Position numbers and translations under genes: made by a program. A DNA stretch of 64,000 nucleotides from Lagopus muta (taxonomy: Eukaryota > Chordata > Aves > Galliformes > Phasianidae), in the NCBI RefSeq assembly GCF_023343835.1, contig NC_064440.1, positions 35,285,537 through 35,349,536 on the forward strand, in the 5' to 3' direction. The notes under the pieces were generated by a model, which was given only the letters and a program-made list of their open reading frames with translations, ran no database searches and had not been told where the DNA came from. Of the stretch, positions 10,101-18,800 are shown piece after piece. Every line of letters begins with the position of its first letter. Positions within the stretch are counted from its first letter, which is position 1.

Positions 10101-10906
10101 TTTGCTGAAAGGAGACACAAATGCAGAGCAGGTGGTTTCCATTAAGCCTGTTTTTAGGAGGCACATGGGACTCCTTGGGTAGAACATGCTGGATAATGGA
10201 GGGATACCCAGGAGAGCCTGGGTATCCTGAATCAACATGGACGCCACCATCCTCTCATCCCTGGAGGTGGAAGAGCTCACCGTGAACTCAATGGAAGCCA
10301 TCAAAGGAAATCTGTGGTAAGACCTGAGCTGAACATCAGTGCTGTTGATTCCCAGGGGATGCTTTAGTGCAAAAAGAAAGTCCACATCTTTTTAAAAATG
10401 ATTGGATTAGGATAAAGTCTCTCACAGCCTCCCTTGGTGTGGATTGGGCAGTGATCTTTTGAACCCGCTCTGGCAGGAACTCGCTCTATAGTCACAACCC
10501 CTTGCAGTTGCCCTTTTTACCCTTCCAAGCTGCCTGTGTGGCAGCTGTGATCGCTCCAAATCCTTGGCCAAAAGGTTTGGCCTCTTCGTAGGGAGGATTT
10601 GTGCATACTCAGCTCTCCTGCACTGCCTTCGTGTTGCTGTGCAGGTCATAGCCTCAGCATTTGGAAGGGGTAAATGGCTCCTCCGCTGCCAACCGTAGCT
10701 CTGCACAATTTACATGCTGTTATCTTCCTCCATCTGTCCCTCAACAGTTCCTCTCTGCTTTCTTTATTGCAGGCCGCGCCCGGAGCCTGTTGTCTCTCTG
10801 CCGCATAGCTGTACGAAGAATACTTGGCAAATCTCGTCTGGATCGGATCCATATCCTTCCAGTCCCAGACCCCATTAAACAATTTTTACTTCATGAGCAC
10901 AGTTAA
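1044..10906 (+). CDS. ASB1: ASB1, ankyrin repeat and SOCS box protein 1 (spliced, 5 coding exons, 348 aa)
   Basis: The spliced coding sequence is join(1044..1125,1247..1388,4412..4714,9066..9451,10773..10906), totalling 1047 nt and 348 residues. ASB proteins recruit substrates to an Elongin B/C-Cullin5-RING E3 ubiquitin ligase through their ankyrin repeats. Visible parts, in order: a Gly/Ala-rich N-terminus (1-28), the [20 protein letters not shown] segment I recognise from mammalian ASB1 (30-49), about six ankyrin repeats (about 49-80, 86-117, 121-150, 155-183, 204-233, 246-276), and a SOCS box (about 295-348). The SOCS box has a BC-box LSLCRIAVR (311-319) for Elongin C and a Cul5-box core LPVP (333-336). 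All junctions are GT-AG and keep frame. The product ends FLLHEHS, slightly longer than the mammalian protein I recall (about 335 aa), mostly at the N-terminus. No frameshift or internal stop is present, so the gene looks functional. Introns are 121, 3023, 4351 and 1321 nt. Confidence 0.96.
1247..1388 (+). CDS. ASB1: ASB1 coding exon 2
   Basis: The exon encodes the conserved N-terminal segment ([11 protein letters not shown] and the following [20 protein letters not shown]) and the first ankyrin-type repeat. The acceptor is CGCAG|GT at 1246/1247. A competing CCAG lies 5 nt upstream (1240-1241) and would shift the frame. The donor AGAG|GTGAGG at 1389 leaves two bases of a Ser codon that exon 3 completes. 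Confidence 0.95.
1455..1834 (+). mobile_element. CR1 LINE 3' fragment in intron 2
   Basis: The fragment carries the sense-strand CR1 3' region: gaactggggttgttcagtgt, then ggtcggcctcttctcccag, then gttcagtttggatattagga. It ends with ggtcttttccaacatgaatg and the tail ATTCTACGATTCTATGA. It begins only about 65 bp after the exon 2 donor and stops where the next CR1 begins. It is 5'-truncated and non-coding. Confidence 0.88.
1837..2583 (+). mobile_element. CR1 LINE fragment with C-terminal ORF2 (reverse transcriptase end)
   Basis: This fragment follows the previous CR1 head to tail. It begins in the late ORF2 region (tcctgcactttggccgcaac) and ends with TGTGATTCTGTGATTCT. The frame 1922-2569 stays open for 215 codons and shows typical CR1 ORF2 C-terminal motifs such as [39 protein letters not shown] and [16 protein letters not shown]. 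The last third of that frame is really 3' UTR read through by chance. The catalytic part of the reverse transcriptase is missing, so the copy cannot act on its own. Confidence 0.9.
3232..3370 (-). mobile_element. Degenerate CR1 3' end
   Basis: The sequence tgaatcattaagagtggaaa agacctctaggat resembles the reverse complement of a CR1 tail (aggtcttttccaacc...tgattc). Downstream similarity is weak, so the extent is uncertain. It is an old copy in ASB1 intron 2. Confidence 0.5.
4412..4714 (+). CDS. ASB1: ASB1 coding exon 3
   Basis: The exon encodes residues 76-175 plus parts of the flanking codons. It covers three ankyrin repeats, with the hallmarks [26 protein letters not shown] and [14 protein letters not shown], each followed by a LLxxGAD-type helix. 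The acceptor is CACTAG|CC and the donor is ATCAG|GTGAGA. The exon is GC-richer than the intron on either side. The sequence is almost identical to the mammalian ASB1 I recall, including the [11 protein letters not shown] stretch. Confidence 0.97.
4715..9065 (+). other. ASB1 intron 3
   Basis: This 4351-nt intron runs from GTGAGA to CTCCCTTCTAG. It is mostly unique AT-rich sequence with one probable CR1 tail near 7119-7200, A-rich runs at about 7720-7760 and a short TTCTG-type repeat near 7785-7805. I see no exon. Long open frames on the minus strand next to exon 4 lack recognisable domains. Confidence 0.88.
7119..7200 (-). mobile_element. Short CR1 3' end remnant
   Basis: The + strand reads gtagaatcatccagcgtccc aagttggaagggacc, the reverse complement of the CR1 ending ggtcccttccaac...gattcta. 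Only about 80 bp can be followed. It lies in intron 3. Confidence 0.55.
9066..9451 (+). CDS. ASB1: ASB1 coding exon 4
   Basis: The exon encodes residues 177-304, starting with [10 protein letters not shown] after the acceptor CCTTCTAG|A. It carries the last two ankyrin-type repeats ([20 protein letters not shown] and [20 protein letters not shown]) and the start of the SOCS region ([12 protein letters not shown]). The variable loop [12 protein letters not shown] and the segment [13 protein letters not shown] are where it differs most from the mammalian protein as I remember it. The donor CGAG|GTAAGT is near consensus. Confidence 0.97.
9452..10772 (+). other. ASB1 intron 4
   Basis: This 1321-nt intron runs from GTAAGT to a good pyrimidine tract and TTTATTGCAG. 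No repeat family, exon or RNA gene was recognised. One AATAAA near 9888 sits inside the intron and is not near an exon end. Confidence 0.9.
10773..10906 (+). CDS. ASB1: ASB1 coding exon 5 (SOCS box) with stop
   Basis: The last coding exon encodes residues 306-348. It starts [15 protein letters not shown], the BC-box that binds Elongin C, and continues to [15 protein letters not shown], the Cullin5-box region. The stop codon TAA is at 10904-10906. A run of conserved hydrophobic positions and the LCR core are intact, so the ligase-docking function should be kept. Confidence 0.97.
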
Positions 10907-13900
10907 AGGGCAACCGGCTGCTTTCTGGGACAGTTTGATTTGCTAAACGAGTGAGTTGACAAAGCCAGGTGCCAGTTCTTTGCCCCCAGAAAAATACTGG
11001 TTTGCTCATGGAATGCACATAATTCCCTGCCCCTGTGGGTTTCCCCTCCAGTTTTAGGGTGCAATGATTTTGTGTGTCTGCACTTAAGCTGCCAGTTATC
11101 TCACTGGTGATCTGCTGGCAGCAGGTCGGGCAGTGAGGTCACAAGTGTGTGTGGCTGTTACATGAGCAAACACAGTATATCCCATAGCTGTTAGCATATG
11201 TCTGTTTGTTACGACTCTACCTCTGTTATTGCTCCGTGTTACACACGCCTTGGGTCTCAGAGGCACTTTTGTGTGGCAAATGTTCCTGTACTGAAGCCTT
11301 TCATTTTCCTACAGTGTGCAAGGGAGTCTCTCCTTGCCTTGGTAAGGGGATTACAGCAGCACTGTTCTCTTTCTGCTGTCAGTACCTGGCCTTTCTCTTC
11401 CCTGTGGAGTTTGTGGTTGCTGCTGTAAAAGTAGGTATATTTTCTTCTGTCCTCTTCTGGTGTAAAATGCATCAAGTTTCCTGTCCAGTGCTGTGCATTA
11501 CTTGGAGAATTGTATCCGTGTCTCTACGTGCTGCAAGGTAGCTGCTGACTTGGCTTTCTTCCTCCAGAGGCCCCGTTGCACAGATGGGAGAGTAGCAGAA
11601 TGTGTAATCCTATCCCATCTGAGTCGTTTCTACAGACCACCAGACCTGCTGTGGCACGTTAGCTCTCCTTCCAGCACTGTGATGGATGAGGCAAGGGTTG
11701 GCCAGTCCTCCTGCCAACTGCCCAGGACACTGCTGTAGCACAAATGAGAAGATACAGACAGAAGAGGAAATAGTATTTTCACCTATGGAAACTGAACAGC
11801 ACGGAGTTCATTGCAGGGATGATGTGATCCCCGCCGTTCAGTCACTGCTGCAGTGGTGGTGGATCAAGGACTGTGATACTCAGACGAAGCCAGAATGTGA
11901 ACCTGAAAGTTTTCTAGGGTACTTTCTGGAAAAGCAATGACCAAACTCATCCATTCACTGTAAAATTGGTTTGAATGTTTGAGAATGACCAAGAATGACC
12001 AGGAGTGGAGGGGCTGCTAAATTAAATTGTTTCTTGCAGTGCTGGATAGTGGTTGATGCAATGGCTGTGAATATATCTGTGTGATTATGAAGAAAAAGAT
12101 AACAAAAATTATCTGTAGACTGCCTTCTTGCTATATTCCAGTGATTGTGACCTTGCTGAAGGCCCGGTAAAGTAGCTGACAATGCAGAGCACATAGAAAT
12201 TCCTACCTACCTTTAGTCCTTACCTCACATGACCAGACAGATCCACCTGACAGGCGTTTTTGTTTGATCCTGCTTCTCTCAGCACTGTGGAGAAGGGAGA
12301 AGAAAGGATTTTTTATCTTTTATCGAAGAATCAGGAGGTAGCATGATTCTGAATGAAGCAGTCCTTTATAGAGCCTATGCCAGCAGTGTTTTACCCTGAA
12401 TGAGTGCTCTGCTCTTAGACACTCCTTGAATTGCTGCGCACTTCAGATCAGTTGCTGAAGGAGGGGTAAGTTGCATGTCTTTTAGTTGGAGATACCTGCT
12501 TACAAATACCTAAAGAAAGAGCAGAAAGGTGAATAGGGTGTAGCACTAGTTTATGAAATGCTTCTTTCCAGATGCGCCAGTGGCTGCAAAGTCACAGCTC
12601 AGTTCCTGGTCTTCTCACTGAGATATTTTTTGTGGTGGAGTTTGATAAGCAGCAGTGAACTTCTTTGTATGTTTTTATTATCTGCTGAAGCATCTTTCTG
12701 AGATGCTTTTGCAGGAGGAGGAAGGGCAGGAAGAAATGGAGACTCTTGATTGTTTCCTTTTATTTCTGTTCCGTGCCTGGGCCTGGAAGAGCAATCTTGT
12801 ACATTGCTCTGCTCACTTATCTTAGGATAAGGAGGCAAGATTTGCATTACTGAGCATTACACTGTTGAGAAAAGGCTGAAATGTGATGGTCACACTCACT
12901 CACTGTTCAGACACTTTCAAAAATCCTCATCAGATGAGATATAATGGCAAGGCTGTGTAGCTATGGGCGTGCTTTCAAGGTGAGAAGGCAGCAGTATTGC
13001 ATTGTTTCCTTTTCAGCCTTGCAGATGGTTTAGGTTTTCACCGTATGGGAGGCTAGGGCAGCCCATGAGCATTTTGCCTGGGAGTTGTGTGCCTGCTTTA
13101 TGGAAGTGTTAACATGCCTAAAAGATGCAGGCAGGTTGTAAAGCCGCTTGTCACCTTGCTGGTAGAACCATAATGTTTTGCAGGAGCACGGACCAAACAT
13201 ATTCTCTAACCCTAGTGTACAGAGGCAGAAAATGAGGGAGGATGTCTAGAGAAAATGCCATGGCAACAGCTTCTTTGGGTCGACTTTTTCACTCCAGTTT
13301 TTACTTCTTCACATAGTTTTGCAAACCACTCACACATTAGTGCCTTTTGGGAGAAAGTAGCTGGATAGAGGTGGAAGGCACGTGCTCCTCTGGGGAGGCA
13401 TAACAAACAACTCAGTGCACAGTGTAACTAGAGTGCACAGTTAAAGCTAAGCCTCTGCAGATATATCTGTTACAAGTTTCATTATAGCTGCCTTCTGTAT
13501 TTGATCTGTTGACTGTTGTGCCCTTGATTGACACTGTCCTACATCCTTCCTGTGGATAGTCAGCCAGTGAAGCCTTACCCAGGCCAACAGTTGTAGCCCT
13601 CCTTCTGTGCTCCCAGCCTTGGGAGTGTGAGTTGGAAAAGCACTCTTTCCATGGGCTGTCAGGTTCTGATAGGATTCCTTTGTAGGTCCTGTTGGTTAGC
13701 TCAAGCTATGCTGAGGGTGGGGGCTTCAGCCTTGGTTAGTTCCCATTCTTTATTTATGATTTGAAGTACAGTAATCATGATGCTCTATCAGTGTGCTGAA
13801 CTTTGTGCATAGGGGTGGTCCTTTTGACCTCACATCTAAGGACCATACGGGTCTCCAAATCCAACCTGTGTGGAGTTCAAAGTATTCCCCTAACAGTGAA

Positions 13901-14921
13901 TACCTCAAGTCCCTGAGCCCTGTGGATCAAAGGATGGTTCCCACACTCTTATAGCAAACAAGCTTAAAGTTCAACAAGCACTTGGGTGTCTGCACGATCA
14001 AACCTTGGAAGTGCAGGAGGCTTTTTGCTGGACTACCCACCCATCTGTCATCTTAACTGAGGGACTGTGCCTCCTGCCAAGGTTTCAGCCTTAAACCTGA
14101 GTGGACGACCTTTTTGAGGGACTGAAGAGAGTCCAGTGCTTTAGAACAACTCACGTAACATTAAGCTGTAAGTGTGAAGGCTGCTGCTGGAGTAGTCCTT
14201 GTGGACATTTGTTGCTAGGCAACAAAAACCCAGCTTTGCCTAGATGAAATGGTTTGGTACACAGAATATCTGCAATTTCCATTGTAATGAATCTCAAATT
14301 AGATTTATGATGTCCTGCAGGGCCGCAGCACATATCCTCTGGCTGTCCCTGTCCCTTTAAACCCAGTAAACAATAGTCTTCCAGTATGAAATCTGAGTAA
14401 TAATATGCATATATTATGTCTTCACACTATGTAAGTGACATTTATTTTTGCCTTAATTCAGACTTTACCATTTCCTCCTTTGTAGCAATGCATTTTTTTG
14501 TAAAAGTATTGTTTTCCATGCAGTCTGGGAGGCGTGCTCAGATAACATGAATAACAAGTGAGACATGGGAAACTGAACAGTTCTGCAGTGTGCATCTCCT
14601 CCACTGAGGAATGCCTGTTGTATTTGTGCATAATGTATGAAGTGTGCATTGTGTGGCCTTGCTGTAAGTATTGGGTGGGATGAGATTTGGAAAATGGTTA
14701 AAGAACTGAAGCAGATCTGGAATAAGCAAAGATATGCAAGAGTCTTTTTCTTGTGGGTTTTCTTCTTTGTTCTATAGGGACTTATGAGAGCAGGAGATGC
14801 TGGTAGCTGGCATAATACCCAAATGTAACTTCCTGTCGTTTGGGTGTTGTGCAAATGGCAGAATGAAATCTACCAGGTTGCAGTGTTTGTTGCTTTTTTT
14901 CCCTTTCCCTTCCCTTATTCA

Positions 14922-14927
14922 AATAAA
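14922..14927 (+). terminator. Candidate poly(A) signal AATAAA
   Basis: Canonical hexamer in ttcAAATAAAGCAC, about 4.0 kb after the ASB1 stop codon. Possible cleavage is in the caccaaaacc stretch 15-25 nt later. The downstream sequence is only moderately G/T-rich. Confidence 0.45.
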
Positions 14928-15158
14928 GCACTTTTTACACCAAAACCAGCCTTTGAGGCGCAGCACCTCTTTAGCCCATTAAAGAAGGGGGTCTAGGAAC
15001 CTGCCCAGGACAAAGCAGAGGTGACAGCCAAGAGTGTTGCTTCAAGGAACACTATTCAGTGCTCCTTTCTTTTGCCCAGGGTAGAATGATTGTGCACAGC
15101 AGTAAGATTTGATCCAAGAGCAGATAGGAGATATCTGTGGTGGGTCTGTGTGTAGCTA

Positions 15159-15164
15159 AATAAA
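15159..15164 (+). terminator. Candidate distal poly(A) signal AATAAA for ASB1
   Basis: Canonical hexamer in gctAAATAAAGATG. It is followed by CA dinucleotides at a suitable distance and then by the G/T-rich stretch ttggctgtgtgcc at about 15185-15197, as expected of a downstream element. This is the better of the two distal candidates. Confidence 0.5.
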
Positions 15165-15180
15165 GATGTTCCAGTGCAAG

Positions 15181-18100
15181 AGCTTGGCTGTGTGCCTAAT
15201 CATTTACCTCGCCATAGGAAGAAGAAATGCTCCTACGTATTTCCTAATATTCTTAAACCTGAATTATTTCCTGGTTTTCCTACTCCAGGTCCCCTAGTTG
15301 ACTCCACAGCCTGTTTTGTAGCCACTGGAGGGGGCTGGAGAACCGTGCTTCCTGCAAGTGGGTTGCAGCCAGAGGCTGAGCGGTGGTTTCCTGTACCATT
15401 GTCACCCCTGGACAGTTTGCAAGAGGGATGTGGAAACCAAATCAAACCGTAGCCCAACGGGGATATGCAGAGCAAACTGCTCTCAGGTGCATCTTCGCCA
15501 CCAATCCCCATTTGCAAGCTCACATCAGCATTGCTGACCTGCCCTTTCCTTGGAATGCCATGGCAGCACCGTCACCCCAGCTGCTTTGAGCAGCCCACAG
15601 GTCTTGTCTTTCCACCTAGTCCTTCAAAGTATACTGAAGAAGGCTCTTCAGATCTCTAATTTCTGTTTCTGCTTTATTTGGGTCCCTCTCTGGAAATGTA
15701 GCCCCTCAGTTTATCCTGGCATGGAAGTATTCTGAAGGCAGTGTAATTCTTCAGAGCGTTTCAGTTCTTATAACTTGGCCTTTTCTGATATTTTCATTGG
15801 AAAACTCCCTAGAAGCTTGAGCTGCAAGCACTTCTGGTGGGTGTGGGATTGGCAGATGTAATGGGGTCCATCTGTCATACCTGGATAGTTTGCATTCTTT
15901 AGGTGGTACAAGGAGAGTTTCGGGTACTTTTCAGTACTCCTTGTAGCTGTCTCCAATCAAGGATACCAGACTTTTCTTTAGGATCCCTGCTCTTTCCACT
16001 TGGGAAGCGTTTGTCCTAGCTGATGCCAGAATTTCCTCTAAAGTCACAAAGAAGAAGAAAATGATGAAATGGTTTGGAATTGTGGTGGTGATGGATCAAA
16101 ACAAAGCCAAACAAACCCTGATCTGAAATTCTAGAAATCATATCCAACCTCAGTATTGCTGCAGTTCAGAAGTGGCTCCTTCCTGTGCCCCAACATGAAG
16201 CTCGTGTTGTGGCTGTCCCAACTGGGTGCCCATAACCCTCCTGGGGAATAGGTCAGCAACTATCTCCGTGCAGCAGCTTGGAAAGAACTGGAGATTTATT
16301 GTCACTGGGGAGAGATCTAAGCTGCAAATGCCAGCCTGATAGATATGAATTGTTTAAAGGGCTGCTGGACTCAAGCCCTGAATTTGTGTGCTGTAAACAT
16401 GTCCCCTCTTGGTCGTCTCTCTGGAGGAGACAGGATGAGGCTTCTGTTCACCTCTCATTGAATTTCTTATATTTCTGAGGAGAAGAGCCCATCTGAGAGC
16501 CTGCCCTTGTTTTTTATTATGTCAGTCATTGCAACTTTTTTTAGTGAATCACATTCATCAATCTTATCTCAGGATCTAATGCAGTTACTTTTCGTACAGC
16601 AGTGTGGAAGGGAAGAGGTTTTGCTTTGCACTATGAAATGCTCTAATATTTGCCCTGGGCTATGAAAACCAACCAAGGCTGCAGTAAATCTCACAGTCTC
16701 AAAGTATTTCCTCTAGTATGTGTTACTTCCATTCCCCCAGCTCCTGCTGGGGAAGCCCCTGCTTGTTTAACTTGCTTTGTTCCCTATCAGCTCCTTCAGG
16801 GTCATTTTCCAGTTTCTCTGCGTGAGCCCTCTGTCCCATGCAAAGTGTAACCTGCAAGAAAAAGAAAACCCACACAGTGTTTGAGCCTTGTGTGGAAGAA
16901 AGGAGGCTCCAGCCCTCCGAGACCATCGTTGCACCACAGAGCCCATTAATCCGTCTCCAGGTACATGCACTTCTCACTTCTTTCACCACTTTCTCCCCCT
17001 GACGCATATGTACAAGCTCTGTTTTGCACTTTTTTTCCCTTTTTTTCTTCTTCTTTTTTGTTTATTTTGTTTATGCTTTAGAGACAAATGAAACCTGCTT
17101 TTGTTTACTGGAAAGTATGCTTTATTTTCTCTTCACCGAGCATCTGGTGTTTGTAAAAGGCACAACAAATCTTTCCAACAGCAAATCATCCCGTCTGAGA
17201 ATGCCTGGCCAGGAGCTCCATGTGTGCCGTGATTGTTATCCTAAAAAGGTACTAAAATGCCCAAATACTGAAAGTGCTGGCCAAGCTGGCTGCCCATCAG
17301 TGGAAAACCACAGGTAAGATGCTGGACATTCTTGTTACCTATCAAATGTATGCTTATTGAAGGCTGTGAGTTAACGGAGGGCTTGGCTAAGCCTTTGCCT
17401 GAAAGCTTTGCGCAAGACGCATTCAGAAAATATCTAGATGCATTTCAGGCAACTTGGTTAAGATGGGCCAGACAGATGGAATCAGCCATTATGTCTCCGT
17501 TCTCAGCCACCTTCTATCACTTTGAAACTGGGAAGAAAATTAAAGCCACAATGGGCAAGGTAGACCAGGACTGCCATTAGCACTGATTAATGGCTTCAAG
17601 TGTCCCCTCGGAAAGCAGCAGGATGATGTATGATCTGCACACAGCCCACTCCCTGTGGCACAGGATTTCTATAAGCTTTCCAAACATACCAGGGTGAGGT
17701 GATGCTTGCAGACACGACGTTTTCTCCGATGGCATCTTTCCACAACCATCTGAAAGCCACTAGGGGAATGTGGAAGCTGGTTTCCAGCCATAATTTGTTT
17801 GGCCAACTCTGCACTTGCCTTTAATTTTAATAATTTGGCGATATCCATTTATTTGACATCTTGCAAAGAGGGGTCTGCATTTGCTCAGAGAAAATGAGAG
17901 TTGAAGGATGGTAAAATGCCTTCATAAATTGCAAGTTAAATTAAGAAGTCGCCTTAAAAGCACTGAGCTCTTAGCCCCGTGCAGTGTCATTTATGGCATT
18001 GAGAGCTGTGGTCCCGTTTGGAGGCCCAGAATGCTAAGGAGGCACAGGAAGTGGGGTCAACTGTTTTGTGGGTGTTTCTGGCCTTTCTGAGCCCATTTTC

Positions 18101-18455
18101 ATTAGTGGGTGGGATGTAGTAAAGGGTTCATATGTTCCTTTCATTTCTCACAGCACACGGTTTTTACCAACAAGTCTTCATTTTCACAATTTTCAGCATT
18201 TGAACATTTCATGTCCATGCAAAAGCTGTTCCTGAAAATTTTCTCTTTTATTTGATCATATCAATATTATTCTGTAACACTGTCTGTAGTGAAAACAAAT
18301 TGTCATGTGATGCAATAGTGTAAGCACTTATTTTTATTATTTCTAAATTGCTACTAGCATCTGCAGCTGGGCTTTGATTGGGACAATGTTGTGATTTATT
18401 TATTTTTTTTCAGAGCATCGTTTTCTTACATTTTAGTGAAATTGTGATGATTTGA
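15181..18455. other. Intergenic sequence, unique
   Basis: I find no gene, RNA gene or repeat family here apart from pyrimidine runs at about 17030-17065. The part from about 17300 to 17960 has the look of conserved regulatory sequence and is discussed as a finding. Confidence 0.6.
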
Positions 18456-18800
18456 GATCACAGAATCACAGCTGTTGGAAGGGATCTCATCGAGTCCAAC
18501 TCCCCTGCTAAAGCAGATACCCTACAGTAGGTCACACAGGTAGGTGTCCAGACAGGTCATGAGCATCTCCATAGGGGGAGACACTCTGGGCAACCTGTTC
18601 CAGTGTTCCGTCACCCTTACTGTAAAGAAGTTCTTCCACATGTTAGTGCAGAACTTCCTGTGCTCAAGTTTTAGGCCATTACTCCTTGTCCTACTGTTGC
18701 ATACTGTTGAGAAGAGCCTGGCCTCATCCATTTGCCTCCTGCTTTCCTTTAGATATTTATAAACATGGATCAGATCTCCTCTCAGTCTTTTTATGCCCAA
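18456..18800 (-). mobile_element. CR1 LINE 3' fragment
   Basis: The + strand starts GATCACAGAATCACAGCTGT and continues with gggcaacctgttccagtg, cttactgtaaagaagttctt and gatcagatctcctctcag, all reverse-complement CR1 3' UTR phrases. It is 5'-truncated near 18800 and has no coding capacity. Confidence 0.87.

Larger units (their letters stand above)
10907..15180 (+). other. ASB1: Probable ASB1 3' UTR
   Basis: The stretch after the stop codon has no intervening recognisable repeat or exon. The best poly(A) signals are AATAAA at 14922-14927 and 15159-15164; an ATTAAA at 12021-12026 could give a shorter form. Two of these signals close together after about 4 kb without others suggest a long 3' UTR, but the true transcript end is not visible in genomic sequence alone. 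Short open frames inside it look like chance. Confidence 0.5.

Noticed and set aside
11686..11940. 84-codon frame inside the ASB1 3' UTR
   Set aside because: It lies downstream of a clear stop codon with no splice sites to join it to ASB1 and no recognisable motif.
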